Origin: Pseudomonadota bacterium
Lineage (GTDB): Bacteria > Pseudomonadota > Alphaproteobacteria > Acetobacterales > Acetobacteraceae
DNA: 64,000 bases
NCBI GenBank assembly: GCA_021826225.1
Contig: JAKBAV010000004.1
Span: 18,649 to 82,648, forward strand
Direction: 5' to 3'
Shown: in pieces, positions 10,858 through 17,885 of the stretch
How positions within the stretch are numbered: the stretch's first letter is position 1
Layout of the letters: the number at the start of each line of letters is the position of its first letter
Program-made: the position numbers and the translations under genes
Notes under the pieces: model-generated
What the model was told of the DNA's origin: nothing
The model's database searches: none
The model's input: only the letters and a program-made list of their open reading frames with translations

Positions 10858-10879
10858 CGACGAAGAGGATGAGATATAG
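10697..10879 (+). pseudogene. 3' remnant of an unidentified gene
   Basis: A plus-strand frame closed upstream by a stop at 10694 encodes a protein-like C-terminus with helix AQFEAALIELVTKLPE and an acidic proline-rich end (PPTEEEIAPPPAIDEEDEI), then TAG. Composition looks like real coding sequence, not antisense noise, and it collides with the 5' end of the ArdC-like gene. I read this as a deletion or recombination junction joining two broken genes. The original gene cannot be named. Confidence 0.4.
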
Positions 10880-10903
10880 GCGGCCGATTTAGATATCCGG
10901 CCG

Positions 10904-10933
10904 AAAAAACCGGGCCATCAGGTCCGGTTTTTT
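10904..10933. terminator. Bidirectional intrinsic terminator
   Basis: AAAAAACCGG and CCGGTTTTTT form a perfect 10-bp inverted repeat, with inner CC/GG pairing possible around a short loop. It lies between the plus-strand remnant (ends 10879) and the stop codon of the RES toxin gene, and carries a T-run in both directions. Confidence 0.8.
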
Positions 10934-11633
10934 ATGCCTCCTTCAGAATATCTGGTGCCGTCTTTCCGGACCAAGTGAACCGCCAGCGCTCCGCCCGCCG
11001 GACGTTCCCGACCAAGGCAGGCCGGAAACATGCAATGCATGGTTCCGGGCAACGCCTGGCACTGGGATAGATGATTCCCAACGCGTCGGCTTTGAGAAGG
11101 TCATCAGCCAGTTTTTGAGAGTGAATGTAGCTGCCTAGCTGCAGACAGTTTGAAAACCCTGACTGCCCCCTGATGTCATGGAATTCGGCGTCGAAGTCCG
11201 CCAGAAAATCGGTGTACGTCACGCTGTCGTGGAACCAGTTGATTTCGGCATATTCAAGTGTCTTGTGCCAGACGACTTCACTGATAGCCGTTTCAACTTC
11301 AAACCCAGCATACCAGGCACCGCGGTCTGGCCCATTAAATCGGCCGCCTTGCGGATGCGGGTGAGTAAAAGCCGCATTGATGATGGTGTAGTTTGGGATG
11401 CCGAACACAAGTTCGGCGGTTCCAATCCCAGGCGTCAAATTATTCTCCGCCCGCAGGCGATCGTTGGTCGCGTTGTCGAGATCGAATATCTCCAGAAGAT
11501 GCTGCTCATCATCCGCGATCACGGCTAACACTGGCGGATCGGAATATTTCGACGGAATCAATCGGTGGGTATCAATCTGGCGAAGTGAGATGGTCGGCGG
11601 CAATGACATTCTACACGCCGCCCCTACGAGCAT
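10932..11633 (-). CDS. RES-domain toxin (NAD+-degrading family)
   Basis: 233 aa. The RES domain is recognisable by GGRFNGPDRGAWYAGF near residues 96-111, followed by ETAISEVVWHK and a second conserved region with IIYPSARR. RES toxins (COG5654) degrade NAD+ and halt growth until neutralised by the cognate Xre/MbcA antitoxin. The antitoxin gene lies immediately upstream and its end overlaps this frame by 23 bp, so the two are co-translated. The start at 11633 may be a few codons too early (ATG at 11609 is an alternative). A bidirectional terminator overlaps the stop codon. On this element the pair could act as an addiction module. Confidence 0.8.
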   Translation of the reverse strand: MLVGAACRMSLPPTISLRQIDTHRLIPSKYSDPPVLAVIADDEQHLLEIFDLDNATNDRLRAENNLTPGIGTAELVFGIPNYTIINAAFTHPHPQGGRFNGPDRGAWYAGFEVETAISEVVWHKTLEYAEINWFHDSVTYTDFLADFDAEFHDIRGQSGFSNCLQLGSYIHSQKLADDLLKADALGIIYPSARRCPEPCIACFRPALVGNVRRAERWRFTWSGKTAPDILKEA

Positions 11634-12048
11634 CGAGCAGCCGGCGAACCGTCTGGAATGAGAGAAGCCCGCCGGCCTGAATAAATGCCAAGGGCGTTAG
11701 TCCATGGAATATCCGGTTTTTGTTTGGCAGGCTTATCCATTTGTCGGCGAGATCGTCACCGTAAAGAATGTGTAGGGCCTTGAATATGCCAACCAGGTAG
11801 GAAATCCTGGTTAAGGTGTCCGTATCAAGAGTTCGATCCGGCGTCTTCTTCAACGCATAAAAAGCCCCGTTGGATATCCCGCCAAGCAAAGCCTTGGCAT
11901 CATCATCCTTGACCTGCCATTTGGCCATTATATTGAAAAATGCTCGCAGCGCTCCCCCGCTCAATCGCACCCGTTCTCCCTGGTCGTTGAGGTCGATCAA
12001 AGGAGAGGGCTCATACCTGGTTCTAGGATATCTGAGGGCTTCAGACAT
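11611..12048 (-). CDS. Xre/MbcA/ParS-type antitoxin of the RES toxin
   Basis: 145 aa. The N-terminal part contains a helix-turn-helix like region (AFFNIMAKWQVKDDDAKALLG near residues 36-56). The C-terminal DUF2384-type toxin-binding domain carries FHGLTPLAFIQAGG near residue 114. Antitoxins of this kind bind and inhibit the RES toxin and repress their own promoter. The gene is first in the two-gene unit, overlaps the toxin by 23 bp and has GGAG before its start. A small palindrome over that site fits autoregulation. Confidence 0.8.
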   Translation of the reverse strand: MSEALRYPRTRYEPSPLIDLNDQGERVRLSGGALRAFFNIMAKWQVKDDDAKALLGGISNGAFYALKKTPDRTLDTDTLTRISYLVGIFKALHILYGDDLADKWISLPNKNRIFHGLTPLAFIQAGGLLSFQTVRRLLDARRGGV

Positions 12049-12056
12049 AGAAGTAG

Positions 12057-12070
12057 CTCCAAAAATGGAG
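12057..12070. promoter_or_regulatory. Palindrome at the antitoxin translation start (possible operator)
   Basis: CTCCAAAAATGGAG, an inverted repeat that overlaps the Shine-Dalgarno of the antitoxin gene. A TTGACA element lies further upstream on the minus strand at about 12103-12098, within an AT-rich promoter-like stretch. Autorepression by the antitoxin is inferred. Confidence 0.35.
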
Positions 12071-12170
12071 ATTTTTTACTCTATTATTGTAGTTTGTGTC
12101 AAGGCTATTGTTTACCGGTTTGGTGCTTGCCCAAAAAATTGAAGTAGCGTGCTTTGTAGAGAATCAGGTC

Positions 12171-12485
12171 TGGTGCGGGCGGCCGGAATCGAACCGGCAC
12201 AGGGCTAAGCCCCAACGGATTTTCTTACCCCTACGGTTTTCACCGCCGGCCCCTTCGGGCCGTTTGTGGTCTGGACTATCCCTTCACCTTAGCGCCTTCG
12301 CGCTTTAGGTGCTGCCCGTCTAGTCTCTACACCTTCTTAGGGCCGCCTTCGCGGCCCTAAGCTTGGCTCGGGGTTGCCATTTTAAAGGATTCCCCGAATT
12401 TGAGCAGTTCTACATCGCAGGTTTCCCCACGCGCACTCAATTCGTCGTCTAAGTCCGGTGCGTCTACCAGTTTCGCCACGCCCGC
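12171..12485 (-). tRNA. tRNA-Leu(UAA) interrupted by a group I intron, carried by the mobile element
   Basis: Exon 1 is 12485-12451 (35 nt): acceptor strand GCGGGCG, D arm with GGTAGACGC, and anticodon stem up to GGACTT. Exon 2 is 12223-12171: AAAATCCG, variable arm GGGGC/GCCCT, T arm GCCGG-TTCGATT-CCGGC, acceptor CGCCCGC, discriminator A and CCA. Splicing gives anticodon loop CUUAAAA with anticodon UAA, so it reads UUA and UUG codons. All stems pair. They differ from the split host tRNA at compensating positions in the acceptor stem and variable arm, so this is a functional gene of separate origin. It would replace the host tRNA disrupted by the element. Confidence 0.92.
12224..12450 (-). 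ncRNA. Group I self-splicing intron in tRNA-Leu(UAA)
   Basis: 227 nt with no internal ORF. Insertion is between U34 and A35 of the anticodon, the position known from cyanobacterial and plastid tRNA-Leu(UAA) introns. Visible elements in order: internal guide GAGU (12438-12435) pairing with exon ACUU and leaving a U-G at the splice site; P segment AATTCGGGGAATCC; Q segment GGCAACCCCGAGCCAAGC; a variable GC hairpin (GGGCCGCGAAGGCGGCCC); R segment GTGTAGAGACTAGACGGGC; S segment AAGGTGAAGGGATAGTCC; and terminal G. These match the P4-P7 core of the small tRNA-type (IC3-like) class. Splicing itself is predicted, not shown. Confidence 0.9.
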
Positions 12486-12535
12486 ATGCGCGGCACTGTA
12501 ACGGCAAATGGCCCCAGGGCAAAGGGGAGGGGACT

Positions 12536-13816
12536 CTATTTCTCTTTGCTTGTCAGCCGGGTAGGCTTCTTGGCTTTCGACTTTCTGACATTGATGGCAG
12601 CTGCATCCAGCGTGTTTTTGAGATGGATCGCATAGTATTTCTCAATCATCTCAACGGAAGTCCGGCAGTTTTTGGCGATCTGATAGATGTCCGCCCCCTC
12701 CATGAGCCGCAGGCATATATAGGTATGGCGCAGGCTGTAGGCCGTCCGGCGGTTGCCCTCGCGGTCAAATTTGAGCTTCTCTTCCTCCAGCACCGTCTTC
12801 AGCAATTCCCGGTGGCTACTGTCGAACAGGAGGTCCGTGGGTTTGGGCTTGACCATATTGGCGAATGCCGACTCGGACCTGCCGGTCGGTTCTTCGCCGT
12901 TCTCATCTTTTTCGACCACCGGCCGCAGCCTGCCCCGCAGCCGCTCGAACGGAATCACAGCTCCCGGCATGCTCTTGCAGTAGCCGGTGCCGCGCTTGCC
13001 GCGCACTTCGATTTCCAGGATGCGCTCATTCGTGGCCTCATCGTTCACCACCGTCACATCCCGGAATTGCAGCCGGGCGGCTTCGTCCGGCCGCAGCCCG
13101 GTATTGGCCATAAGCAGCACATAATCATGCAACTGTTCGCAAGACCGCCGCCAGCGTGGCTTCGGCGGATTTTTGGCGCGCTTCTGCGTGGCGCGCCAAA
13201 GCTGATTGTACTCTTCCAATGAGAACCAGCCACGATGCGAGACTTTTCCCGAAGCACGGAATGGCGCGGAGAGGTCTGGCAAATAGGCGAGCCAGCCGTG
13301 CCGGTTGGCACACTTCAGGACCTGGCGGAGGCAAACGATTTCCTGGTGGAGGGTGTTTCTGGCCGGCCGCATCGGCTCGCCGGTTTGTGGATGCTTGCGC
13401 GAGGTCATCCGGTGAATGCGATAATCCTGCACCATGCCGGGCGTGATCTCGGTCAGTTCTTTTTTGCCAAAGAACGGGCGCAGATGCACGCGCAATCGAT
13501 CCTGATGGCCTTGCACATAAACCGGGCTGCGCTCGCCGGCCGTCAGCGCGATAAACTCTTTCAAAAACTGCTCGGCGGCTTTGTCGAAGGTCACACCCCC
13601 GCCGCGAATTTCGCCGCGGCGCACCTTGCCGCGCAAATCCAGAAACCAGTCCTCGGCGAATTCCTTGGCCTGCGCCAGGCTTTCTTCTTTTGTGCTGACG
13701 CGGTGATTGCGGCCTTTGAAGAAGGCCGCGCATTGCCAGAAGCGCGAGTTCTCGCGCCGATAGACGTGAAGCTGACCACCCATGAGCTCATGACTGACCG
13801 ACATACGCGTACGCAT
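12536..13816 (-). CDS. Tyrosine recombinase (integrase) of the element
   Basis: 426 aa. An N-terminal arm-binding-like region (residues 1-70) and a SAM-like core-binding domain (about 75-180) precede the catalytic domain. There, R242 in TGLRPDEAARL, K274 in VRGKRGTG, the YSLRHTY box (R363, H364) and the tandem Tyr in EKYYAIH (394/395) are visible. The enzyme integrates and excises the element at the 17-bp core in the anticodon loop. It starts about 110 bp from the right core and reads inward. TGTGTAA repeats lie between start and core, so it may also control its own promoter. ATG at 13804 is an alternative start. Confidence 0.92.
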   Translation of the reverse strand: MRTRMSVSHELMGGQLHVYRRENSRFWQCAAFFKGRNHRVSTKEESLAQAKEFAEDWFLDLRGKVRRGEIRGGGVTFDKAAEQFLKEFIALTAGERSPVYVQGHQDRLRVHLRPFFGKKELTEITPGMVQDYRIHRMTSRKHPQTGEPMRPARNTLHQEIVCLRQVLKCANRHGWLAYLPDLSAPFRASGKVSHRGWFSLEEYNQLWRATQKRAKNPPKPRWRRSCEQLHDYVLLMANTGLRPDEAARLQFRDVTVVNDEATNERILEIEVRGKRGTGYCKSMPGAVIPFERLRGRLRPVVEKDENGEEPTGRSESAFANMVKPKPTDLLFDSSHRELLKTVLEEEKLKFDREGNRRTAYSLRHTYICLRLMEGADIYQIAKNCRTSVEMIEKYYAIHLKNTLDAAAINVRKSKAKKPTRLTSKEK

Positions 13817-13844
13817 ACGCGATTTGCGGGCAAAAGTCGAGAGG

Positions 13845-13862
13845 TGTGTAAGGGCTGTGTAA
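13845..13862 (+). promoter_or_regulatory. Two TGTGTAA repeats at the right end (candidate integrase arm sites)
   Basis: TGTGTAA at 13845-13851 and 13856-13862, same heptamer and orientation as the three copies at the left end. They lie upstream of the integrase gene and 66-83 bp from the right core. Confidence 0.5.
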
Positions 13863-13879
13863 GTATTTGATCTAAAAAG

Positions 13880-13899
13880 ACTTATTTATATCAATAAGT
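13880..13899. repeat. Inverted repeat in the right-end AT-rich segment
   Basis: ACTTATT and AATAAGT separated by TATATC. It lies between the arm-like repeats and the right core, within the probable integrase promoter. It could be an excisionase or regulator site. No further support. Confidence 0.35.
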
Positions 13900-13927
13900 T
13901 AGATAAAATTTTGGGCTCCCAATCGGT

Positions 13928-13944
13928 TTTTAAGTCCGGTGCGT
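13928..13944 (+). repeat. Attachment-site core, right copy (17-bp direct repeat)
   Basis: TTTTAAGTCCGGTGCGT, identical to 2847-2863. Host tRNA sequence continues to its right, element sequence to its left. Confidence 0.9.
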
Positions 13945-13965
13945 CTACCATTCCGCCACACCCAC
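13928..13965 (-). pseudogene. Host tRNA-Leu(UAA), 5' part split off by the integrated element
   Basis: Minus-strand reading gives acceptor strand GTGGGTG, D arm (GGCGGAAT, GGTAGACGC), the 5' anticodon stem and loop CTTAAAA. Beyond that the sequence leaves the tRNA (ACCGATTGGG, only loosely similar to the true continuation). The acceptor strand pairs with CACCCGC of the 3' part at 2798-2863 with one G-U pair. The D loop is one base shorter than in the intron-bearing copy. It is the other half of the host gene and is inactive while the element is integrated. Confidence 0.88.
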
Positions 13966-14014
13966 GACACCTCCTCCCCTAGCCCGGACTCCTCGGCTTG
14001 GGCAATATGGCGCC

Positions 14015-15883
14015 ATGGCCCGCCCACCCCCCGCACCCCCCAAGCCCCCGCCAAAACGAGCGCAACAGCCGGCCGCCGCCAGACCCGTGGCAAAACCCCG
14101 CCCGGCCGCGAAACAGCCGGCGCCTGGCGGGTTTCAGCGGGCAAAACTGCACGCCTATGCCCGGCGCGGCGGGGCGGTGGCGCGCATCGCCATCATCGCC
14201 GCCATCTGGGGCGGGGTGGCGGCGGGGCTGGTCGCGGTCTGGTTCACCTGGGACATGCCGAACCCTGCCACCGCCGTAACCACGCCGCGCCGCCCGGCCA
14301 TCCGCCTGCTCGACCCCGCCGGCCAGCTGGTGGCGCGCTTCGGCGACGCCTCGGGCCAGGTCGTGCTGCCCGCCAGCCTGCCGCCTTACGTGCCGGCCGC
14401 CTTCATCGCCATCGAGGACCGCCGCTTCTACCAGCATGGGGCTTTCGATATGGAGGGCATCGCCCGCGCCCTGGTGGTGGATGCCTGGCACCGCCGCGTC
14501 GTGCAGGGCGGCTCGACGTTGACGCAGCAGGTCGCCAAAACCCTGTTTCTCGGCAATCAGCGGACTTTGCGGCGCAAGGTGCAGGAGGCATTCCTAACCC
14601 TCTGGCTGGCGCGGCATTATCGCCGCGGCGAAATTCTCGGTATCTATCTCAACCGCGTCTATCTCGGCGAGGGCGCCTACGGCGTGGATGCGGCGGCGCG
14701 GCTGTATTTCAACGTCCCGGCCACCCAGCTCACCTTGGCCCAGGCCGCCATACTGGCCGGGCTGCCAAAGGCGCCCTCGGGGCTCAACCCGCTGGCCAAT
14801 CCGCGGGCCGCCGCCGCGCGCGCCGCCGAAGTGCTGAATGCCATGGTGGCGGCGCGGGACATCAGCCCGGCCGAGGCCGGGGCCGCCGCGGCGCAACTGG
14901 ATAACGCCGCCCAGCCGGTCTCGCGCACCTCCTGGTTCGCGCTGTGGGTCATGCAGCAGGAGGACGCCGCCATCCCCGAAGGCGAGGATATCACCCTCTC
15001 CACCACGCTGGATGCGCCGCTCCAGGCTACCGCCCAGGCCGCGCTGGACCAGACCATCACCACACAGGGACCGGCGTTGCGCGTGAGCCAGGGCGCGGTG
15101 GTGGTGCTGGATGCCGGCACCGGCGCGGTGCGCGCACTGGTCGGCGGGGTGGGCGACCGCGAGGGCTATGACCGCGCCACCCTGGCCCGGCGGCAGACCG
15201 GCTCGGCCATCAAGCCCATCGTCTGGCTGGCCGGGCTGCTCGCCGGCATGAACCCCGGTTCCATCGTGTTCGACGGGCCGCTCTATCTACGCGGCTACCA
15301 TCCGCATGATTACGAGGCCGGCTATCGCGGCAACGTGACGATGACCGAGGCGCTGGCCGATTCGATGAACACCGTGGCCATCCGCATCCTGCTGCGCGCC
15401 GGCGGCGCCCTGCGCGTCATCGCCGTGGCGCGGGCGCTCGGGCTCGACGACCATTTCCCCGATGATGCGACCATGGCGCTGGGCTCAGGCGCGGTCGGCG
15501 TGCTGCAGCTGGCCGGGGCCTATGCCACCTTCTTCAATGGCGGCAGGCGCGTCACCCCGTTCGGCGTCGCCGCCATCAACGGCGCGCCGGCCAACATGGC
15601 ACCACCCGCGCCGGTGGCGGACCCGGCAGAGGCGCAAGAGGTCGCGGATATGATGCGCGCGGTGGTGACCGGCGGCACCGGCAAGGCCGCCTTCATCCCC
15701 GGCATCTACACCGCCGGCAAAACCGGCACGACGCAGGATTACCGCGATGCCTGGTTTGTCGGTTACGCCAAGGGCGACATCATCGCCGTATGGGTGGGCA
15801 ATGACGATAACAGCCCGACCAACGGGGTGCTCGGCGGCACCCTTCCGGCGGCGATTTTCAGGGACATCGCCAATCATTTATGA
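14015..15883 (+). CDS. Class A penicillin-binding protein (PBP1A/1C type)
   Basis: 622 aa bifunctional peptidoglycan synthase. A Pro/Ala/Lys-rich cytoplasmic tail (about 50 aa) is followed by one transmembrane helix (residues about 58-80). The glycosyltransferase 51 domain has the catalytic Glu in AIEDRRFYQHGAFD, then QGGSTLTQQVAKTLFLG and the LNRVYLGEGAYGVDAAA motif. The transpeptidase domain has S397 in TGSAIKP, SMN in LADSMNTVA and KTGTT near residue 569. The gene polymerises and cross-links glycan strands at the cytoplasmic membrane. It begins 50 bp beyond the split tRNA, on host DNA, and is followed by acetate kinase. All catalytic residues are present. Confidence 0.92.
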   Translation: MARPPPAPPKPPPKRAQQPAAARPVAKPRPAAKQPAPGGFQRAKLHAYARRGGAVARIAIIAAIWGGVAAGLVAVWFTWDMPNPATAVTTPRRPAIRLLDPAGQLVARFGDASGQVVLPASLPPYVPAAFIAIEDRRFYQHGAFDMEGIARALVVDAWHRRVVQGGSTLTQQVAKTLFLGNQRTLRRKVQEAFLTLWLARHYRRGEILGIYLNRVYLGEGAYGVDAAARLYFNVPATQLTLAQAAILAGLPKAPSGLNPLANPRAAAARAAEVLNAMVAARDISPAEAGAAAAQLDNAAQPVSRTSWFALWVMQQEDAAIPEGEDITLSTTLDAPLQATAQAALDQTITTQGPALRVSQGAVVVLDAGTGAVRALVGGVGDREGYDRATLARRQTGSAIKPIVWLAGLLAGMNPGSIVFDGPLYLRGYHPHDYEAGYRGNVTMTEALADSMNTVAIRILLRAGGALRVIAVARALGLDDHFPDDATMALGSGAVGVLQLAGAYATFFNGGRRVTPFGVAAINGAPANMAPPAPVADPAEAQEVADMMRAVVTGGTGKAAFIPGIYTAGKTGTTQDYRDAWFVGYAKGDIIAVWVGNDDNSPTNGVLGGTLPAAIFRDIANHL

Positions 15884-15937
15884 AACTATGGAGCGGGGCC
15901 TGCCCGGCGGCCTGAAACCATTTCATTCGAGTGCCCG

Positions 15938-17128
15938 ATGCCGCATGTCATCACGCTGAACGCCGGATCATCCTCGATCAAATTCGCGCTGTACGCGATG
16001 GCCTCGGGCACGCCACGGGCCATCGCCACCGGGCTGGTGGAGCATGCAGCGCATTGCCGGCATATCAGGGTGCGCGACGCGGCCGGCGCGGTGACCTTCG
16101 AGGAGGCCTGGCAGGCCGCGGCGGCGGGGTTCCATGAAGAGGCACTGCACCGCGTGCTCGCCTGGCGGCGCGCGGCATTCCCCGCCGCCGAGGTTGTGGC
16201 GGCCGGGCACCGCGTGGTGCATGGCGGCCCGCGCTACAGCGCCCCGGCGCTGGTCACCGAAGAGGTGCTGGCCTATCTCGCGACGCTGAACCCGCTCGCC
16301 CCGCTGCACCAGCCGCATAACATCGCCGGCATTCTCGCCGCCCGCGCCGCCTGGCCGCATGTCCGCCAGGTGGCGTGCTTCGATACGGCGTTCCATCGCG
16401 GCCATCCTTTCGTTAACGATACTTTCGCGCTGCCCCGCGCGCTCTACGATGAGGGGATCAGGCGCTACGGCTTCCACGGCCTTTCCTACGAATATGTCTG
16501 CGGCCGGCTGCGCGCCATCGCGCCAGAGCACGCCGCCGGCCGGGTGGTTGTCGCGCATCTCGGCAATGGCGCCTCGATATGCGCCATCCAGAACGGACAT
16601 TCTGTCGCCAGCTCCATGGGCTTCACCGCGCTGGACGGCCTGCCCATGGGCACGCGCTGCGGCCAGCTAGACCCCGGCGTGGTGCTGTACCTGTTGCAGG
16701 AGCGCAAAATGTCGCCCGCGGCGATCACCGACATGCTGTACATGGAATCGGGCCTGAAGGGCCTCTCCGGCCTCTCCGGCGACATGCGCGAGCTGCTCGC
16801 CGCCGATACGCGGCAAGCCCGCGAGGCGATTGATTATTTCGTTTTCCGCATCCGCCGGGAATGCGGCGGGCTGGCGGCGGCGCTGGGCGGGCTGGATGCC
16901 ATCGTGTTCTGCGGCGGCATCGGTGAAAACGCCTGGCCGGTGCGGGCGCGCGTGCTGGAAGGCATGGCATGGCTGGGCGTGGAACTCGACCACGCGGCCA
17001 ACCGCGCCAATGCGCAGCTCATCTCCACCGCCGCGTCCCGCGTGCGCGTCTTCGTCATCCCGACCGATGAGGAGGCGATGATCGCGCGGCATACGCTGGA
17101 CATGGTGGGGCCGGCCGCACCCGGTTGA
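15938..17128 (+). CDS. ackA: Acetate kinase
   Basis: 396 aa, normal family length. ASKHA-fold motifs are visible: LNAGSSSIKF at the N-terminus, ACFDTAFHRGHP, GFHGLSYEYV, AHLGNGASICA, ALDGLPMGTRCG and FCGGIGENAW. It interconverts acetate plus ATP with acetyl phosphate plus ADP in the cytoplasm. No phosphotransacetylase gene lies beside it, as is often the case. Together with the CoA-transferase at 1184-2692 it points to active acetate metabolism, although the two genes are now separated by the mobile element. Propionate kinase activity is possible. The start is the ATG directly before the phosphate-binding motif. Confidence 0.92.
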   Translation: MPHVITLNAGSSSIKFALYAMASGTPRAIATGLVEHAAHCRHIRVRDAAGAVTFEEAWQAAAAGFHEEALHRVLAWRRAAFPAAEVVAAGHRVVHGGPRYSAPALVTEEVLAYLATLNPLAPLHQPHNIAGILAARAAWPHVRQVACFDTAFHRGHPFVNDTFALPRALYDEGIRRYGFHGLSYEYVCGRLRAIAPEHAAGRVVVAHLGNGASICAIQNGHSVASSMGFTALDGLPMGTRCGQLDPGVVLYLLQERKMSPAAITDMLYMESGLKGLSGLSGDMRELLAADTRQAREAIDYFVFRIRRECGGLAAALGGLDAIVFCGGIGENAWPVRARVLEGMAWLGVELDHAANRANAQLISTAASRVRVFVIPTDEEAMIARHTLDMVGPAAPG

Positions 17129-17162
17129 CGCCACCTGCCGCCCGGCGCAAAGCCCTGGCGCC

Positions 17163-17885
17163 ATGTGCTCACTCTGCGCCCCCCTCTCCCGCCGCGATTT
17201 CTGCGCCGGCGCCATCATCCTGCCCCTCGCCCTCGGCCGCGAGCGCCACGGCCTGCTGGAGCCCGTGCTGCGCCTTGCTCCGGGCCCGGCACCCGGCCAG
17301 GTCGCGGTCACGCTCGATGCCTGCCCCGGCCATTTCGACGCGCGCATCGCCACCATGCTGGTCGCCCGCCGCATCCCGGCCACCATCTTCATCACCGAAA
17401 CCTGGATGCGCTGGAACCGCGACGGCCTGGCCTATTTTCTCACCCATCCGGATATTTTCATCCTGGAGAATCACGGCGCGCTGCATCTGCCGCCCGTGCT
17501 CGGCAGCAAGCCGGTCTATGGCCTGCAACCCGCCGGCAGCCTGGCCGCCATCCGCACCGAGGTGCTGAACGGCGCCGCCGCCATCCAGGCCGCCACCGGG
17601 CGCCGCCCCGGCTGGTATCGCGGCGCGGCCGGGCTCTACAGCCCCCAGGCCATCCCGTATATCGAATCACTGGGCTGGCGCATCGCCGGCTATTCGCTGA
17701 ATTCCGATGCGGGCGCCTCGCTCCCCGCGGCCACCGTCGCCCGGCGCATCGCCGCCGCCGCCGATGGCGATGTCATCGAAGGCCATATCAACCAGCCGCG
17801 CCGCGCCAGCGGTGCCGGCATCGCCGCCGGGCTCGCCGCATTGCAGGCCCATGGCCCGCATTTCACCACGCTGGAAGCTGCCTGA
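17163..17885 (+). CDS. Polysaccharide deacetylase-like protein with Tat-type signal
   Basis: 240 aa. The N-terminus has a twin-arginine motif (SRRDFCAGAIILPLAL), implying folded export. The NodB-like domain starts with TLDACPGHFD, a variant of the usual TFDDG motif that keeps the catalytic and metal Asp positions. It continues with PATIFITETWM, then RGAAGLYSP (in place of RPPYG) and a final GHIN. Such enzymes remove acetyl groups from cell-wall or surface polysaccharides. The altered motifs make the substrate and even activity uncertain. The gene ends base-to-base with the convergent beta-glucosidase gene. Confidence 0.75.
   Translation: MCSLCAPLSRRDFCAGAIILPLALGRERHGLLEPVLRLAPGPAPGQVAVTLDACPGHFDARIATMLVARRIPATIFITETWMRWNRDGLAYFLTHPDIFILENHGALHLPPVLGSKPVYGLQPAGSLAAIRTEVLNGAAAIQAATGRRPGWYRGAAGLYSPQAIPYIESLGWRIAGYSLNSDAGASLPAATVARRIAAAADGDVIEGHINQPRRASGAGIAAGLAALQAHGPHFTTLEAA

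Noticed and set aside
12171..12485. Two separate tRNA pieces or a degenerate tRNA at 12171-12223 and 12451-12485
   Set aside because: The intervening 227 nt contains the conserved P, Q, R and S segments and a guide pairing, and exact joining gives a perfect tRNA-Leu(UAA); an intron explains it better.
2864..13927. CRISPR array or prophage within the element
   Set aside because: No regularly spaced repeats and no phage structural, terminase or lysis genes; the cargo fits a mobilizable island.
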